From Adenophora triphylla var. japonica (taxonomy: Eukaryota; Streptophyta; Magnoliopsida; Asterales; Campanulaceae), in NCBI GenBank assembly GCA_022495995.1, contig JAFEMH010000163.1, positions 868,001 through 932,000 on the forward strand: 64,000 nucleotides of DNA, in the 5' to 3' direction. The position numbers and the translations under genes are program-made. This document shows positions 55,161 through 64,000 of this stretch, in pieces. How positions within the stretch are numbered: position 1 is the stretch's first letter; each line of letters opens with the position of its first letter. The notes beneath the pieces are model-generated. The model saw only the letters and a list, made by a program, of their open reading frames with translations, made no database searches and was not told the DNA's origin.

Positions 55161-56263
55161 TGTGGTGCCCAAATTTTGTGTTGGATTCACGCGAGTTTGA
55201 AGACATCCGAGTTATTTGAAAAACGGAGTCGCCACGCCATTTTGATTACCTCAAAACTTTGAAAAAAAGGTTGTTTTATGGGTTCGGAGGTTAAGTTACC
55301 CCTTGGGAAGAACGTTTGGCGTTCACCCAAAGTGCCTTGCCGGAGCAAGTCTCCCGAGATTTCATTAATCGTGCTTGCTTGCGTGCTTTCTTGTGTGCAT
55401 GTGTTTGAAAATAAGGGGGGAATGTCCCAAGTTGTCTTCCGGACGTACAAACCATTTGTTGGTTGTCGCTCGGGATTCCTTGGAATTTTATGTATTCGGG
55501 ATTATGATCCCGTCCTCATCTTATGACTTGTGATCATCGCATTTTAAACCTCGGGACCCTCGGGACTTGCGTGATCGAGAGAATGACTCTCTTTTGGTCA
55601 AAGATGAGGTTCTTTAGAAAAGGAGGGTCCTTAGCCCATCAATCCTACGCTTTAAGACGGTCGAGCTCGTATAGAGGCTTCATACTCTTTCTTAAGCGAT
55701 AATCGGAGATATAGGGTTCAAGGTGTCCCTTTCTAAAGAGATATGGAACCTTTAATGGAAGGAACGATGCAAAGATGAGAACTTTTACACCGGTCCGTTC
55801 CAAGGTTGCTAATGGGGACATGGGGGAATGCATGTAAAAATGATACTTTAGTGAAAATATGGCATTTTTGGAGTGTAAAGAATGTCTTTTGGTTGCAAGG
55901 GATGCCTTTTGTGCAAAGAAAAGATTTTATGTAAAGAATGTATTTTTATGTTGGAAAATAGCATTTAATGCACAAATGATGCATGAAAATGGCAAAGAAT
56001 GATTTTTTAATGCAAAGTATGCATTTTGAGTATGAAAATGAGTTTTTAAATGCAAAAGATGCATCTTTAATGTGAAAAGGGGGTTTTTGAGTGCAAAGGA
56101 TGCACCATTAAAGCAAAGATGTCATTTTGGTGAAAAAGATATCCTTTTAATGCAAATGATGCTGCTCTGTATGCAAATGTTTTAGTTTAAATGCAGATCG
56201 ATGCATTAGGAAAGGAAAACATCAGATTGCAAGTGAAAAGATAAGGAGTCGCAAGCGGCTATG

Positions 56264-56302
56264 TATGTCGCGCGACATAGGCCGCCTATGTCGCGTGACA
56301 TA
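56264..56302. repeat. Palindrome pair in the LTR
   Basis: TATGTCGCGCGACATA (56264-56279) is a perfect 16-bp palindrome. TATGTCGCGTGACATA (56287-56302) is a near copy 23 bp away. Confidence 0.9.
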
Positions 56303-56917
56303 ATAAGCCATTTTGCGTAAGCCTAAACAACTGAGATTTGCAGAGGTAACAAGGCACCAAAATGGTCAAGTTACTTCACAAACAAATCTCATAGAGCATG
56401 TTTATTGATAATGAACACTTCAAGAGGGTGTGGATATGAGGGATCCACACTCATCTTGAGTGTTCATGCAAAACCAAGTTAAATCGGAGCTTTTATATGA
56501 AATGCAATGAAATAAAAATGTGGATCTGGTAATATAACATAAAGTATGCAACTTTAATCGAATACTACATTATAAATGCATTTAGCATAGAGATTTCACA
56601 TTTGAATGAAAATAGAGAGTGGAAAAGGGGTAGAAACTCGTTACCCTTGAAGATCCACAACTACTATATCAAGTTAGATATAGGAGCCTTCTAGCGTCCT
56701 CCTCCGGAGTTGGTGTCCAGCCTTGAGACCGTGAGAATTCCTTGATTCTTGATGTATATATGAAGTGTGTGTGTGTGGGAAGTGTGTGTAGAATTGATTT
56801 GAGAGGATTGGGGTGATTTGGGGGGTATGTGAGGAAAGAGAAGGCTTCTGGGCGTATTCCCTATAGAGGGTGACTGAGGGGTGGAAGAGGTGTGTCCAAA
56901 ATGAGAGGTGAAGGCCT

Positions 56918-56926
56918 CTATTTATA
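56918..56926 (-). promoter_or_regulatory. TATA box of the Tat-like LTR
   Basis: TATAAATAG on the minus strand within GCCTATAAATAGAGGCC. Palindromes at 56947, 57031 and 57111 lie 20-200 bp upstream of it. Confidence 0.75.
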
Positions 56927-56946
56927 GGCTGCCTGCATGGGCTTGT

Positions 56947-57128
56947 TATGTCGCACGACATGATAAGCCATAACCGTTTTCCTTCTAGAAACATGCAAGG
57001 TGGCATGGTTCTAGAACTCTTCCTGGCCGGTTATGTCGCACGACATAAGTAGCCACTGGATTCTTCTAGAAACATGCAAGGTGGCATGGTTCTAGAACTC
57101 TTCTGGCCGGTTATGTCGCACGACATAA
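56947..57128. repeat. Three palindromes upstream of the LTR TATA box
   Basis: TATGTCGCACGACAT (56947-56961) and TTATGTCGCACGACATAA at 57031-57048 and 57111-57128. The last two belong to a tandem duplication of about 80 bp. Confidence 0.9.
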
Positions 57129-57356
57129 GAAGCCAAATGGATTTTTCTAGAAACATGCAAGGGTGGCGAGTCTTCTAGAAGGGTTTTGGGATTAAGAAAA
57201 CGTGTTTCTTAATCACCAAGCATTTCCTTCAGCCCTTAAAAGGCTTGGAACAGTTCCGGAATTGTTCCGAACTTTAGGAAAATCCGGGAATTACCGGAAA
57301 AATTACCTAATTGCCGAAAATTAACCTAAGGCATGAGCCAGATTTGGGTACTTACA

Positions 57357-57370
57357 GAAGCCCCTCGGCA
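57357..57370 (-). promoter_or_regulatory. Polypurine tract of the Tat-like element
   Basis: On the minus strand GCCGAGGGGCTTC directly precedes the LTR start at 57356. Confidence 0.7.
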
Positions 57371-57570
57371 ACGTCACTTGCAGGGCGAGTGGGGTTGTCG
57401 ATAGAAAAGGATCCAATCTGGCGAATGCCGAGACGGATTGGGTGACCAAGTTGGTCGAGTGGCTGGACCTTTCATGAAAGGCTACCTACGTATTCCGGAG
57501 GAATCAAGCCATAATCGTAGTTCAAGCATCACTAGATAGTTAGGAACGATGTCTAGGATCCTTGAGATTT

Positions 57571-57592
57571 TGACAATTACTGGAGGCTGTCA
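57571..57592. repeat. Boundary hairpin copy 1
   Basis: TGACAATTACTGGAGGCTGTCA has a 5-bp stem (TGACA/TGTCA). It precedes the 50-bp array. A partial copy follows at 57600. Confidence 0.7.
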
Positions 57593-57690
57593 CCTGATTG
57601 ACAATTACTGGAGGCATCACTGAAGAAGCTAGAGCTTATGGCGCTATCTCTTTTATGACGGAGATAGAGGTAACTTAAGTTGGGAAACTT

Positions 57691-58630
57691 GAGCGTACGT
57701 CACTATTCGCGGATAGAGGTAGCACAAGTTGGAATGACTTGGGCATACGTCACTATTCGCGGATAGAGGTAGCACAAGTTGAAATGACTTGGGCATACGT
57801 CACTATTCGCGGATAGAGGTAGCACAAGTTGAAATGACTTGAGCATACGTCACTATTCGCGGATAGAGGTAGCACAAGTTGAAATGACTTGGGCATACGT
57901 CACTATTCGCGGATAGAGGTAGCACAAGTTGAAATGACTTGGGCATACGTCACTATTCGCGGATAGAGGTAGCACAAGTTGAAATGACTTGGGCATACGT
58001 CACTATTCGCGGATAGAGGTAGCACAAGTTGAAATGACTTGAGCATACGTCACTATTCGCGGATAGAGGTAGCACAAGTTGAAATGACTTGGGCATACGT
58101 CACTATTCGCGGATAGAGGTAGCACAAGTTGAAATGACTTGGGCATACGTCACTATTCGCGGATAGAGGTAGCACAAGTTGAAATGACTTGGGCATACGT
58201 CACTAATCGCGGATAGAGGTAGCACAAGTTGAAATGACTTGAGCATACGTCACTATTCGCGGATAGAGGTAGCACAAGTTGAAATGACTTGGGCATACGT
58301 CACTATTCGCGGATAGAGGTAGCACAAGTTGAAATGACTTGGGCATACGTCACTATTCGCGGATAGAGGTAGCACAAGTTGAAATGACTTGGGCATACGT
58401 CACTATTCGCGGATAGAGGTAGCACAAGTTGGAATGACTTGGGCATACGTCACTATTCGCGGATAGAGGTAGCACAAGTTGAAATGACTTGGGCATACGT
58501 CACTATTCGCGGATAGAGGTAGCACAAGTTGGAATGACTTGGGCATACGTCACTATTCGCGGATAGAGGTAGCACAAGTTGGAATGACTTGGGCATACGT
58601 CACTATTCGCGGATAGAGGTAGCACAAGTT
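57691..58630. repeat. 50-bp satellite array, about 19 copies
   Basis: The unit is GGGCATACGTCACTATTCGC followed by GGATAGAGGTAGCACAAGTT and GAAATGACTT. The period is exactly 50 bp and units are nearly identical. A GAGCATACG variant marks units at 57841, 58041 and 58241, 200 bp apart, so a four-unit block was amplified. Each unit contains CTATTCGCGGATAG, an imperfect palindrome. Confidence 0.95.
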
Positions 58631-58638
58631 TAGAGTTT

Positions 58639-58658
58639 TGACAATTCGGAGGTTGTCA
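58639..58658. repeat. Boundary hairpin copy 2
   Basis: TGACAATTCGGAGGTTGTCA, a 6-bp stem with an 8-nt loop, directly ends the 50-bp array. Confidence 0.85.
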
Positions 58659-58669
58659 CCTAATTGAAA

Positions 58670-58977
58670 CTAGAGCTTACGTCACTATCGAGGGGATAGA
58701 GGTAGCTAGAGTTTGGTGAACTTGAGCATACGTCTCAATCTCTTTCGAATCAGAGATATGGGTTGCCAAAGTTTGGATGATTTAAGCATACGTCACTATT
58801 CGGGATAGAGGTAGCTTAAGTTGAGAGAAACTTGAGCGTACGTCACTATTCGGGATAGAGGTAGCTTAAGTTGATAGAAACTTAGCATACGTCACTATTC
58901 TGGATAGAGGTAGCTTAAGTTGATAGAAACTTAGCATACGTCACTATTCTGGATAGAGGTAGCTTAGTTTAGAGTTT
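58670..58977. repeat. Variant 50-bp array
   Basis: Five or six diverged units sharing ACGTCACTATTC and GGATAGAGGTAGCTTAAGTT. They lie between two copies of the boundary hairpin. Confidence 0.85.
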
Positions 58978-58997
58978 TGACAATTCGGAGGTTGTCA
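58978..58997. repeat. Boundary hairpin copy 3
   Basis: TGACAATTCGGAGGTTGTCA, identical to the copy at 58639. Confidence 0.85.
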
Positions 58998-59149
58998 CCT
59001 AGCGTTATCCCGTTATAACGGAATAACGGAGATCGAAAGAGAAAGAGCGAAATGTCATTCTTCCACCTTGGAATGACGGAGATCGAAATAAAGCGAAAAA
59101 AGGTCGAAATGTTATTCCGTCATTCGGAAATAACGGAGATCGAAATAAA

Positions 59150-59535
59150 GCGAAATGTTATTGCCTTCTGGCAATAACTGATAACGGAGAATTTCCCGGA
59201 GGAATCGTTATCCCATTTGGCAATAACAGAGAATTTCCCGGAGGAATCGTTATCCCATTTGGTGATAACGGAGAATTTCCCGGAGGAATCATTATCCCAT
59301 TTGGCGATAACGGAGAATTTCCCGGAGGAAACGTTATCCCATTTGGCGATAACGGAGGATTTCCCGGAGGAAACGTTATCCCATTTGGCAATAACAGAGA
59401 ATTTCCCGGAGGAATCGTTATCCCATTTGGTGATAACGGAGAATTTCCCGGAGGAATCGTTATCCCATTTGGCGATAACGGAGAATTTCCCGGAGGAAAC
59501 GTTATCCCATTTGGCGATAACGGAGATTGCGAAAA
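59150..59535. repeat. 42-bp satellite array, about 9 copies
   Basis: The unit is CGTTATCCCATTTGGCGATA followed by ACGGAGAATTTCCCGGAGGA and AA. CGTTATC and GATAACG in each unit can pair as a 7-bp stem. Variants (CAATAACAG, TGATAACGG, then two CGATAACGG) recur in the same order, so a four-unit block of 168 bp was duplicated. Because 42 is divisible by three, both strands stay open, but these frames are not genes. Confidence 0.95.
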
Positions 59536-59860
59536 AGGTTGGATTTTGTAGAGAAGTAGGAAGGAATCAAAAGTTTTTTTTGTAAAGAAAAGTGGGACGT
59601 ATCCGGATAATTTTTGTAAAGAAAACTGGGATGTATCCTGATTATTTTGTAAAAGAAGTGAATTAAAAATGCCAAAGGCAAATAAAATGAGCCACAGGGG
59701 TAAATTTGTAAAATAAGCCTCGGGGGCACTGGAGGAAAAATTTGATTGAAAATGATTGAAAATGCCAGGGGCACAAAGGGTAAAACAGGCCTATGGGGGA
59801 CGAAATTGTAAAATGGAGCCTTCGGGGGCAAAATTGTAAAAATCAGCCACAGGGGCTTAG

Positions 59861-59910
59861 TATGTCGCACGACATTGTATGCCAAGTGGCTAGGTTTGTC
59901 GCGTGACAAA
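59861..59910. repeat. Internal palindrome pair
   Basis: TATGTCGCACGACAT (59861-59875) and TTTGTCGCGTGACAAA (59895-59910) repeat the LTR palindrome design inside the element. Confidence 0.85.
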
Positions 59911-60199
59911 GGTAGCCTGAACTGTACTTTACAGAACCTTTGGAATTGGACTGGAATTGCTGACACGGGTTGGAATTGGGCGACCAAAAGAGGTCACCTA
60001 CCTGGCCTTCTTAGGACAATGGCAAAGAGATATTTGGTCCCTTCCTATAAGGATGGAAACGGGGTGACCTAGGAGGTCAAACAACCGATCCTACAAGGAA
60101 TGTGCCAAATCAAAAGGGGTGACCAATGTGGTCAAAAAATTGGACTTTTATGAAAAGCTTGTGCACCATTGAGGAATGGGGAAAGAAAAAAGGTGACCA

Positions 60200-60370
60200 A
60201 TGTGGTCGGATGGCTGAACCTTTATGAAAGGCTACCTACGTATCCCGGAGGAATCAAGCCTTGATCGTAGTTCAAGCCTCATCTAGACAGTTAGGAACGA
60301 TGTCTAGGATCCTTGAGGTTTTGACAATTAGGAAACTGTCGCCTGGCGTTATCTCGTTATGACGGAAGTA
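60200..60370. repeat. Direct repeat of the 57.43-57.60 kb segment
   Basis: About 150 bp, including GGCTACCTACGTAT, GAGGAATCAAGCC and GTTAGGAACGATGTCTAGGA, match 57435-57600 in the same orientation. They end in a diverged hairpin (60322-60341). Confidence 0.85.
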
Positions 60371-60374
60371 ACGG

Positions 60375-61560
60375 AGGCGCTTTTGGGAGAAAATGTTATC
60401 ATTAGCAATTGGCACGTTACTTGAGCCTAGGGGTGATTTTTTTTTATTGGAAACATGGTAGGGATTGGGTCTGGATATACATATGGAATGTATTTGGGAA
60501 TTGTTTAAGACGGGTTTCAAACAGGTGGGGTCGTATCCCTTGGGTGCGGCGAGCTAGCGTTGTTCTTGAGATGTTGTCTACGTGGACTAGAATTCCCTCT
60601 TGAGCTAAGACTGGGTTTGAACCTCGGGTCTCTGTGAATGTTCTTTTCTCACACTCTAGCATTTGAAGCTGATGCTAACAGATGTCGAAGTGACCAATCC
60701 TCTCTTCTAGGGATGGATGCAACTTATCGAAGCCCCGGTCTAAGGAAATACTCTCTGCAAAAGCCCCATATCTTGTTGAAGTAAGGAAAGATTCTTTCAT
60801 TGGCAAAACCTTGGTGGCAAAGCCCCGGCTGGACAAACTGAGTAGGCGAGGTCTTGGTGAAGCCCCGGTCTAAGGAGAAGATCCCAATATGATTGGTACT
60901 GTAAAAGCGATCCTGAGGTTGATCTGACCAAGACTGGATCCATCTTATGGGCGAGGAATATGAGGCGGACCACAAAAATGGCTAAAGAAGCCCCAGTCTA
61001 AGGAAATGGCTTGGCAAAGCCCCAAACTCGAAGAGTGTCAAGGCAGCCCTAATGCGAATTGTAGCCGAAGAGGGAAAACCTATCCTTTTTTTTTTTTTTT
61101 TTATTTTAGTCAATCAGTCAACCTTAAGAAGATGTGAAAGAAAAGATTCTTAGAAATTTATACATGCAGGGGCATATATATATATTTTTTTTTTTTTGAA
61201 AGGTGGGAATAGATCCCGATTTTGTATTATTTTGATGGCCTTATTCAATGTAGGCACAAAACTCGCTTTGGGTTTGACTCTTTTGAGAGAGCATAAGCGT
61301 GGAAAGGTTTGTAAAAGTGTATGGAAGCCCCTGCTGACAGAAAATCAGTGTTTAGCACTATTTTTCCTAAGATGTAGAAAAGGAAGACTTGTCAAGACAT
61401 CTGAAAACTTGTTTTATTTACAATGATCACAAGATTGCTTAAAACCCTATGTTAATGTTCGGGTTATTCAACCACTAATCTCGATATGAACTAACATTCT
61501 TATTAGTCACGAGGAGAAAGTCAACCGATGTCGCGGATCAAGGTTGGCTGGGTGTGAAAG
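60375..61560 (-). other. Tat-like internal region, no gene seen
   Basis: It contains repeated AAAGCCCC/AAGCCCCGGTCTAAGGA words at 60730-61030 and poly-T tracts. No coding region is supported. Confidence 0.5.
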
Positions 61561-61569
61561 AAAGCTTTG

Positions 61570-61790
61570 TGTACATGGAGGTCTTTGATGAGACCGGGTT
61601 TTCTGGAATCTGACTATGTCTATGGGAGAGGTCATTTGATGAGACCGGTTTTTCAGGAATTTGGATATGTTTATGGGAGAGGTTATCCGATGAGACCGGA
61701 TTTTCTGGGATTTGACTGTGCTTATGGGAGAGGTTATCCGATGAGACCGGATTTTCTGGGATTTGACTGTGCTTATGACCGGACCATTGC
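61570..61790. repeat. 51-bp tandem repeat, 4 copies
   Basis: ATGAGACCGG recurs at 61588, 61639, 61690 and 61741, exactly 51 bp apart. The last two units are nearly identical. Read on the plus strand, it gives a 17-residue repeat, which follows from the period and is not evidence of a protein. Confidence 0.9.
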
Positions 61791-62149
61791 TGGTTGCCTA
61801 CGTTCCCCTCGTTGTGAGGAGCTCAGGTCGCCGTAGTTCGGCCTTGGCCGGACTGCTTCAAGCTTTGGGATTTGTGGTTCCTTTAGTGAAAAGGCTTAGG
61901 ATGAGATGATAATGAGGCGTGGGCCTCGGGATGATTCCTTGACCAAGTCATCCTTGGACGGCTGCTTCTGATTGCTTCCTCTTTCATTGGGGAAGAAGAA
62001 TTTACACGTGCCTACAGGCTTATGAAATGTTTCTGGCTTTGCTTCGACCGCCCCATTGTTATCGACAACTTTCATTCTCTGAGCTTTGATTTTGCCTGTC
62101 CGTCAAGCTTTTGATGGGCGGTGCTGGGTCCTTGGCCTCATTTTTTTTT

Positions 62150-62350
62150 CTTTTATTTTTATGTGCAACCCTGTTTTTTTGCCTAGACCGCCCTTTTTTT
62201 TTTGGGATTTTCAGCCTAGCTGGGCATTACTCTTTTTGCACTAAGATTTTTTCCTTCTTTTTTTTTTTATGTGCAACCCTGTTTTTTACCTAGACTGCCC
62301 TTTTTTTTGGGATTTTCAGCCTAGCTGGGCATTACTCTTTTCGCACTACA
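62150..62350. repeat. 108-bp tandem duplication
   Basis: ATGTGCAACCCTG starts at 62161 and 62269. Both copies continue through GGGATTTTCAGCCTAGCTGG and GCATTACTCTTTT. Confidence 0.9.
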
Positions 62351-62869
62351 TTTTTTTTTGAAGCACCTGAGGGCCAAGGCGAGCCCCTGCTTGAACATTC
62401 TTGATACCCTTGAGGTTGTTGCCGACACGGGGTCAATCTTTTGAAGCTGAGTGGCCTTTTGCTGTCCCTTGATGATGCCGCCGTTGTTGACTTGGTCAAG
62501 GTGATGGGGAGGACATGGTTTGGGAAAGTGTATGGCTTTGATGAAGGCCTTTTGCGGGGTGAGGAAAGTGTATGGATTGATGGCATTAGTTGACTTTCTC
62601 ACACCGATTAATCAGAATGTTAATTATTTCGAGAGATTATTTGTTGAGCAATGCAAGTGATCATATAAAATAAAACCATTTCATTAAATGTAATGTAGGT
62701 GTGCAAATAATGTCTTAAGTCTAGCAAGAAAAGAAGAAGACTCTTTTATAGAAAATTGAAGATTAAATACAATGTCCGTGGAGGACTTGATTGAAAGAGA
62801 AAAGTACTAGAACCTACGAAGGTTGACTGAGAGACTATGTTTTTTTCTTCTTTTTTTTTTTTTTTATAC

Positions 62870-63961
62870 TTAAGGATAGGTAGACCCTAGTCTAGCTACT
62901 CTTCGCCGTTGGGTTGCCGGGTAACTTGAGCTTTCCTTCGTAGATCGCCCATGAATTTCTTTCTTCGTATCCACACACTTGTCTGTCATATGACCAAAAT
63001 GCTTGTGGTACTCGCAGAACTTGGTCCTGTCAACTCTACTGGGGTTTCTTGGCTTATAATTCTCGAGAGGTGTGAGAAGACCTCGTTTCACCAAATCATC
63101 GAAAACTTTGCTCGTGGGCATCCCAAAATCATCAGGCTGATGTTTCTGACCTTGCACTTCCTGAATCGACCTCTTACCATAGCTTTCTACATTTTTGGCC
63201 CATGGAGGTTCTCGAGCTTCCCATTTTCTATCAACTTCTGGATCTCATGCCTCAAATAGGTGCAATCATCAGTGTTGTGCCCATGGTATTGATGGAAAAG
63301 ACAATGCTTGGATTCATCCAACCGAACATGGGGATTCCTGGGTTTCCAATTCTCCAGTGGCTTTATCAGCTTTTCTTTCATCAGCTCTTCCAGAATCTTG
63401 CTTAAAGGCATATCCGTATTGCGGAGTTTTCGGGAGACATTGTTGTTCTCAAGACTCGGAGTTCCATTGTCCAGTTGGTTCCATTGTTGGATTTGGCTGA
63501 AGGAAGCTACGACACCCTTTCCTTTGTGAGGAACTGGTGCTGATATGGGTACGGTTGCTGTTTGGTATTGGGTTATGCTCGGTGGAGTCATTTCCTTGCC
63601 TGGTTCGACATCTTGGGTCAAGGGAGTATTGATACTCATCATGAAGTCAAACTTCTCTTGCATTTGTTTCACTTGTTCCATCAATATTGCCACATGGGGG
63701 TCAACGGGGACTCTCAAGTTATTGGAAATCGCAACAGGACTCTTATCGGCGGAGGGAAACACGGTATGCAACCCGGCTGAATTCATTAAGCCCGGTAGGT
63801 GACAGCTGGAGACTTGAATCATCCTTTGGCCACTCATGATCGCACTCAGGTGGGTGTAGGGGCTTCAGAATATAGCCACATAACTCAAATTGATTATGCG
63901 AAGCCGGAGCGTAAACTGGCAGGTATTGCTGGAACTGAGAGACAGGTGGGGTAAAGCCCAA
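62870..63961 (-). pseudogene. Tat-like gag with duplicated knuckle module
   Basis: On the minus strand from the right: NEFSRVAYRVSLRR-region gag, then the 216-codon frame 63837-63187 with VAILMEQVKQMQEKFDFMMS, ILEELMKEKLIKPLENWKPR and the knuckle CLFHQYHGHNTDDC. After a frame change, 63157-62870 repeats the pattern: VFDDLVKRGLLTPLENYKPR and CEYHKHFGHMTDKC. Both knuckles have the CX2HX4HX4C form typical of Tat-type gag. The gene is broken by the frame change and probably starts beyond the window. Confidence 0.8.
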
Positions 63962-64000
63962 TCCGTTCTGAGGAGCTGAGGGCGATGGAGCCCGGATAAG

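Larger units (their letters stand above)
55161..57356 (-). repeat. Tat-like 3' LTR
   Basis: On the minus strand it begins TGTAAGTACCCAAATCTGG and ends TTGGGCACCACA. A TATA box (TATAAATAG, 56918-56926) lies near the middle. Five palindromes of the TATGTCGCRYGACATA type occur. Near 56983-57130 a unit of about 80 bp including one palindrome is duplicated. Loose ATGCAAA words recur every 25-45 bp at 55880-56180. Confidence 0.85.
55161..64000 (-). mobile_element. Tat-like LTR element without pol, runs off the window
   Basis: On the minus strand it shows gag (63961 to about 62870), about 5.5 kb of non-coding DNA with several tandem arrays, a purine tract and a 3' LTR (57356-55161). No RT, RNase H or integrase motif is visible in the internal region, so it looks non-autonomous. 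It is inserted in the integrase of the Athila-like element. The 5 bp left of the insertion are GTGAA, and the partner copy should lie beyond the right edge. Tandem repeats between the coding part and the 3' LTR are known from Ogre/Tat elements. Confidence 0.75.

Noticed and set aside
57691..58630. Regular 50-bp direct repeats resembling a CRISPR array
   Set aside because: There are no unique spacers; units are contiguous and nearly identical. The context is a plant retrotransposon, so this is a satellite.
59158..59585. Long open frames on both strands encoding repetitive proteins
   Set aside because: The 42-bp period is a multiple of three and contains no stop, which keeps both strands open automatically. 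No start context or family match.

Overview
This is a stretch of a plant nuclear genome, most likely a eudicot. The evidence is spliced genes with short GT-AG introns, a plant purine permease, a plant ALOG-domain regulator, an Au-type SINE, many Stowaway-like and other MITEs, and Copia and Ty3/gypsy LTR retrotransposons of the plant Tat, Tekay/Del chromovirus and Athila-like kinds. The species cannot be read from the sequence; an asterid such as a Lamiales member is only a guess.

Layout. 1-2.1 kb: AT-rich repeats and a PIF/Harbinger-like MITE (643-1327). 2.2-6.6 kb: three tandem arrays followed by a cluster of captured gene fragments, all on the minus strand (PRP40A-like, an unidentified N-terminus, and the first exon of cytosolic GAPDH), with a TATA-type promoter candidate at their right edge. 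6.65-11.55 kb: a decayed Copia element bounded by the target duplication AGTAT. 12.0-12.3 kb: a hAT-type MITE with an 8-bp target duplication. 12.74-22.11 kb: a Tat-lineage Ty3/gypsy element bounded by ATTAG, with broken sense genes but a long open antisense ORF next to the 3' LTR.

22.2-37.6 kb is the gene-bearing part: a two-exon purine permease gene (plus strand, 22711-24618) converges on a complete ten-exon RPA32/RPA2 gene (minus strand, 25095-28629). Around and inside them are many Stowaway-like MITEs, an Au SINE, microsatellites and a foldback element. 37.66-46.51 kb is a Tekay-like chromovirus with nearly identical 2.15-kb LTRs. 47.68-48.19 kb is an intact ALOG/LSH-like gene, with two MITEs in opposite orientation upstream and one downstream.

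48.93-55.16 kb is the 3' part of an Athila-like element on the minus strand (3' LTR, extra ORF, integrase). Its integrase is cut at 55160 by another minus-strand Tat-like element that runs past the right edge of the window. That second element shows a 2.2-kb LTR, a gag with a duplicated knuckle module, no visible pol, and several tandem arrays separated by a recurring short hairpin.

The three host genes are unrelated: DNA replication and repair (RPA32), purine or cytokinin transport (PUP) and shoot developmental regulation (ALOG). They look like a small gene island between LTR-retrotransposon blocks. The most unusual signals are paired CG-rich palindromes in the LTRs of three unrelated retrotransposons, the hairpin-separated satellite arrays at 57.5-60.3 kb, the surviving antisense ORF of the Tat element, and the multi-gene capture at 3.9-6.6 kb.
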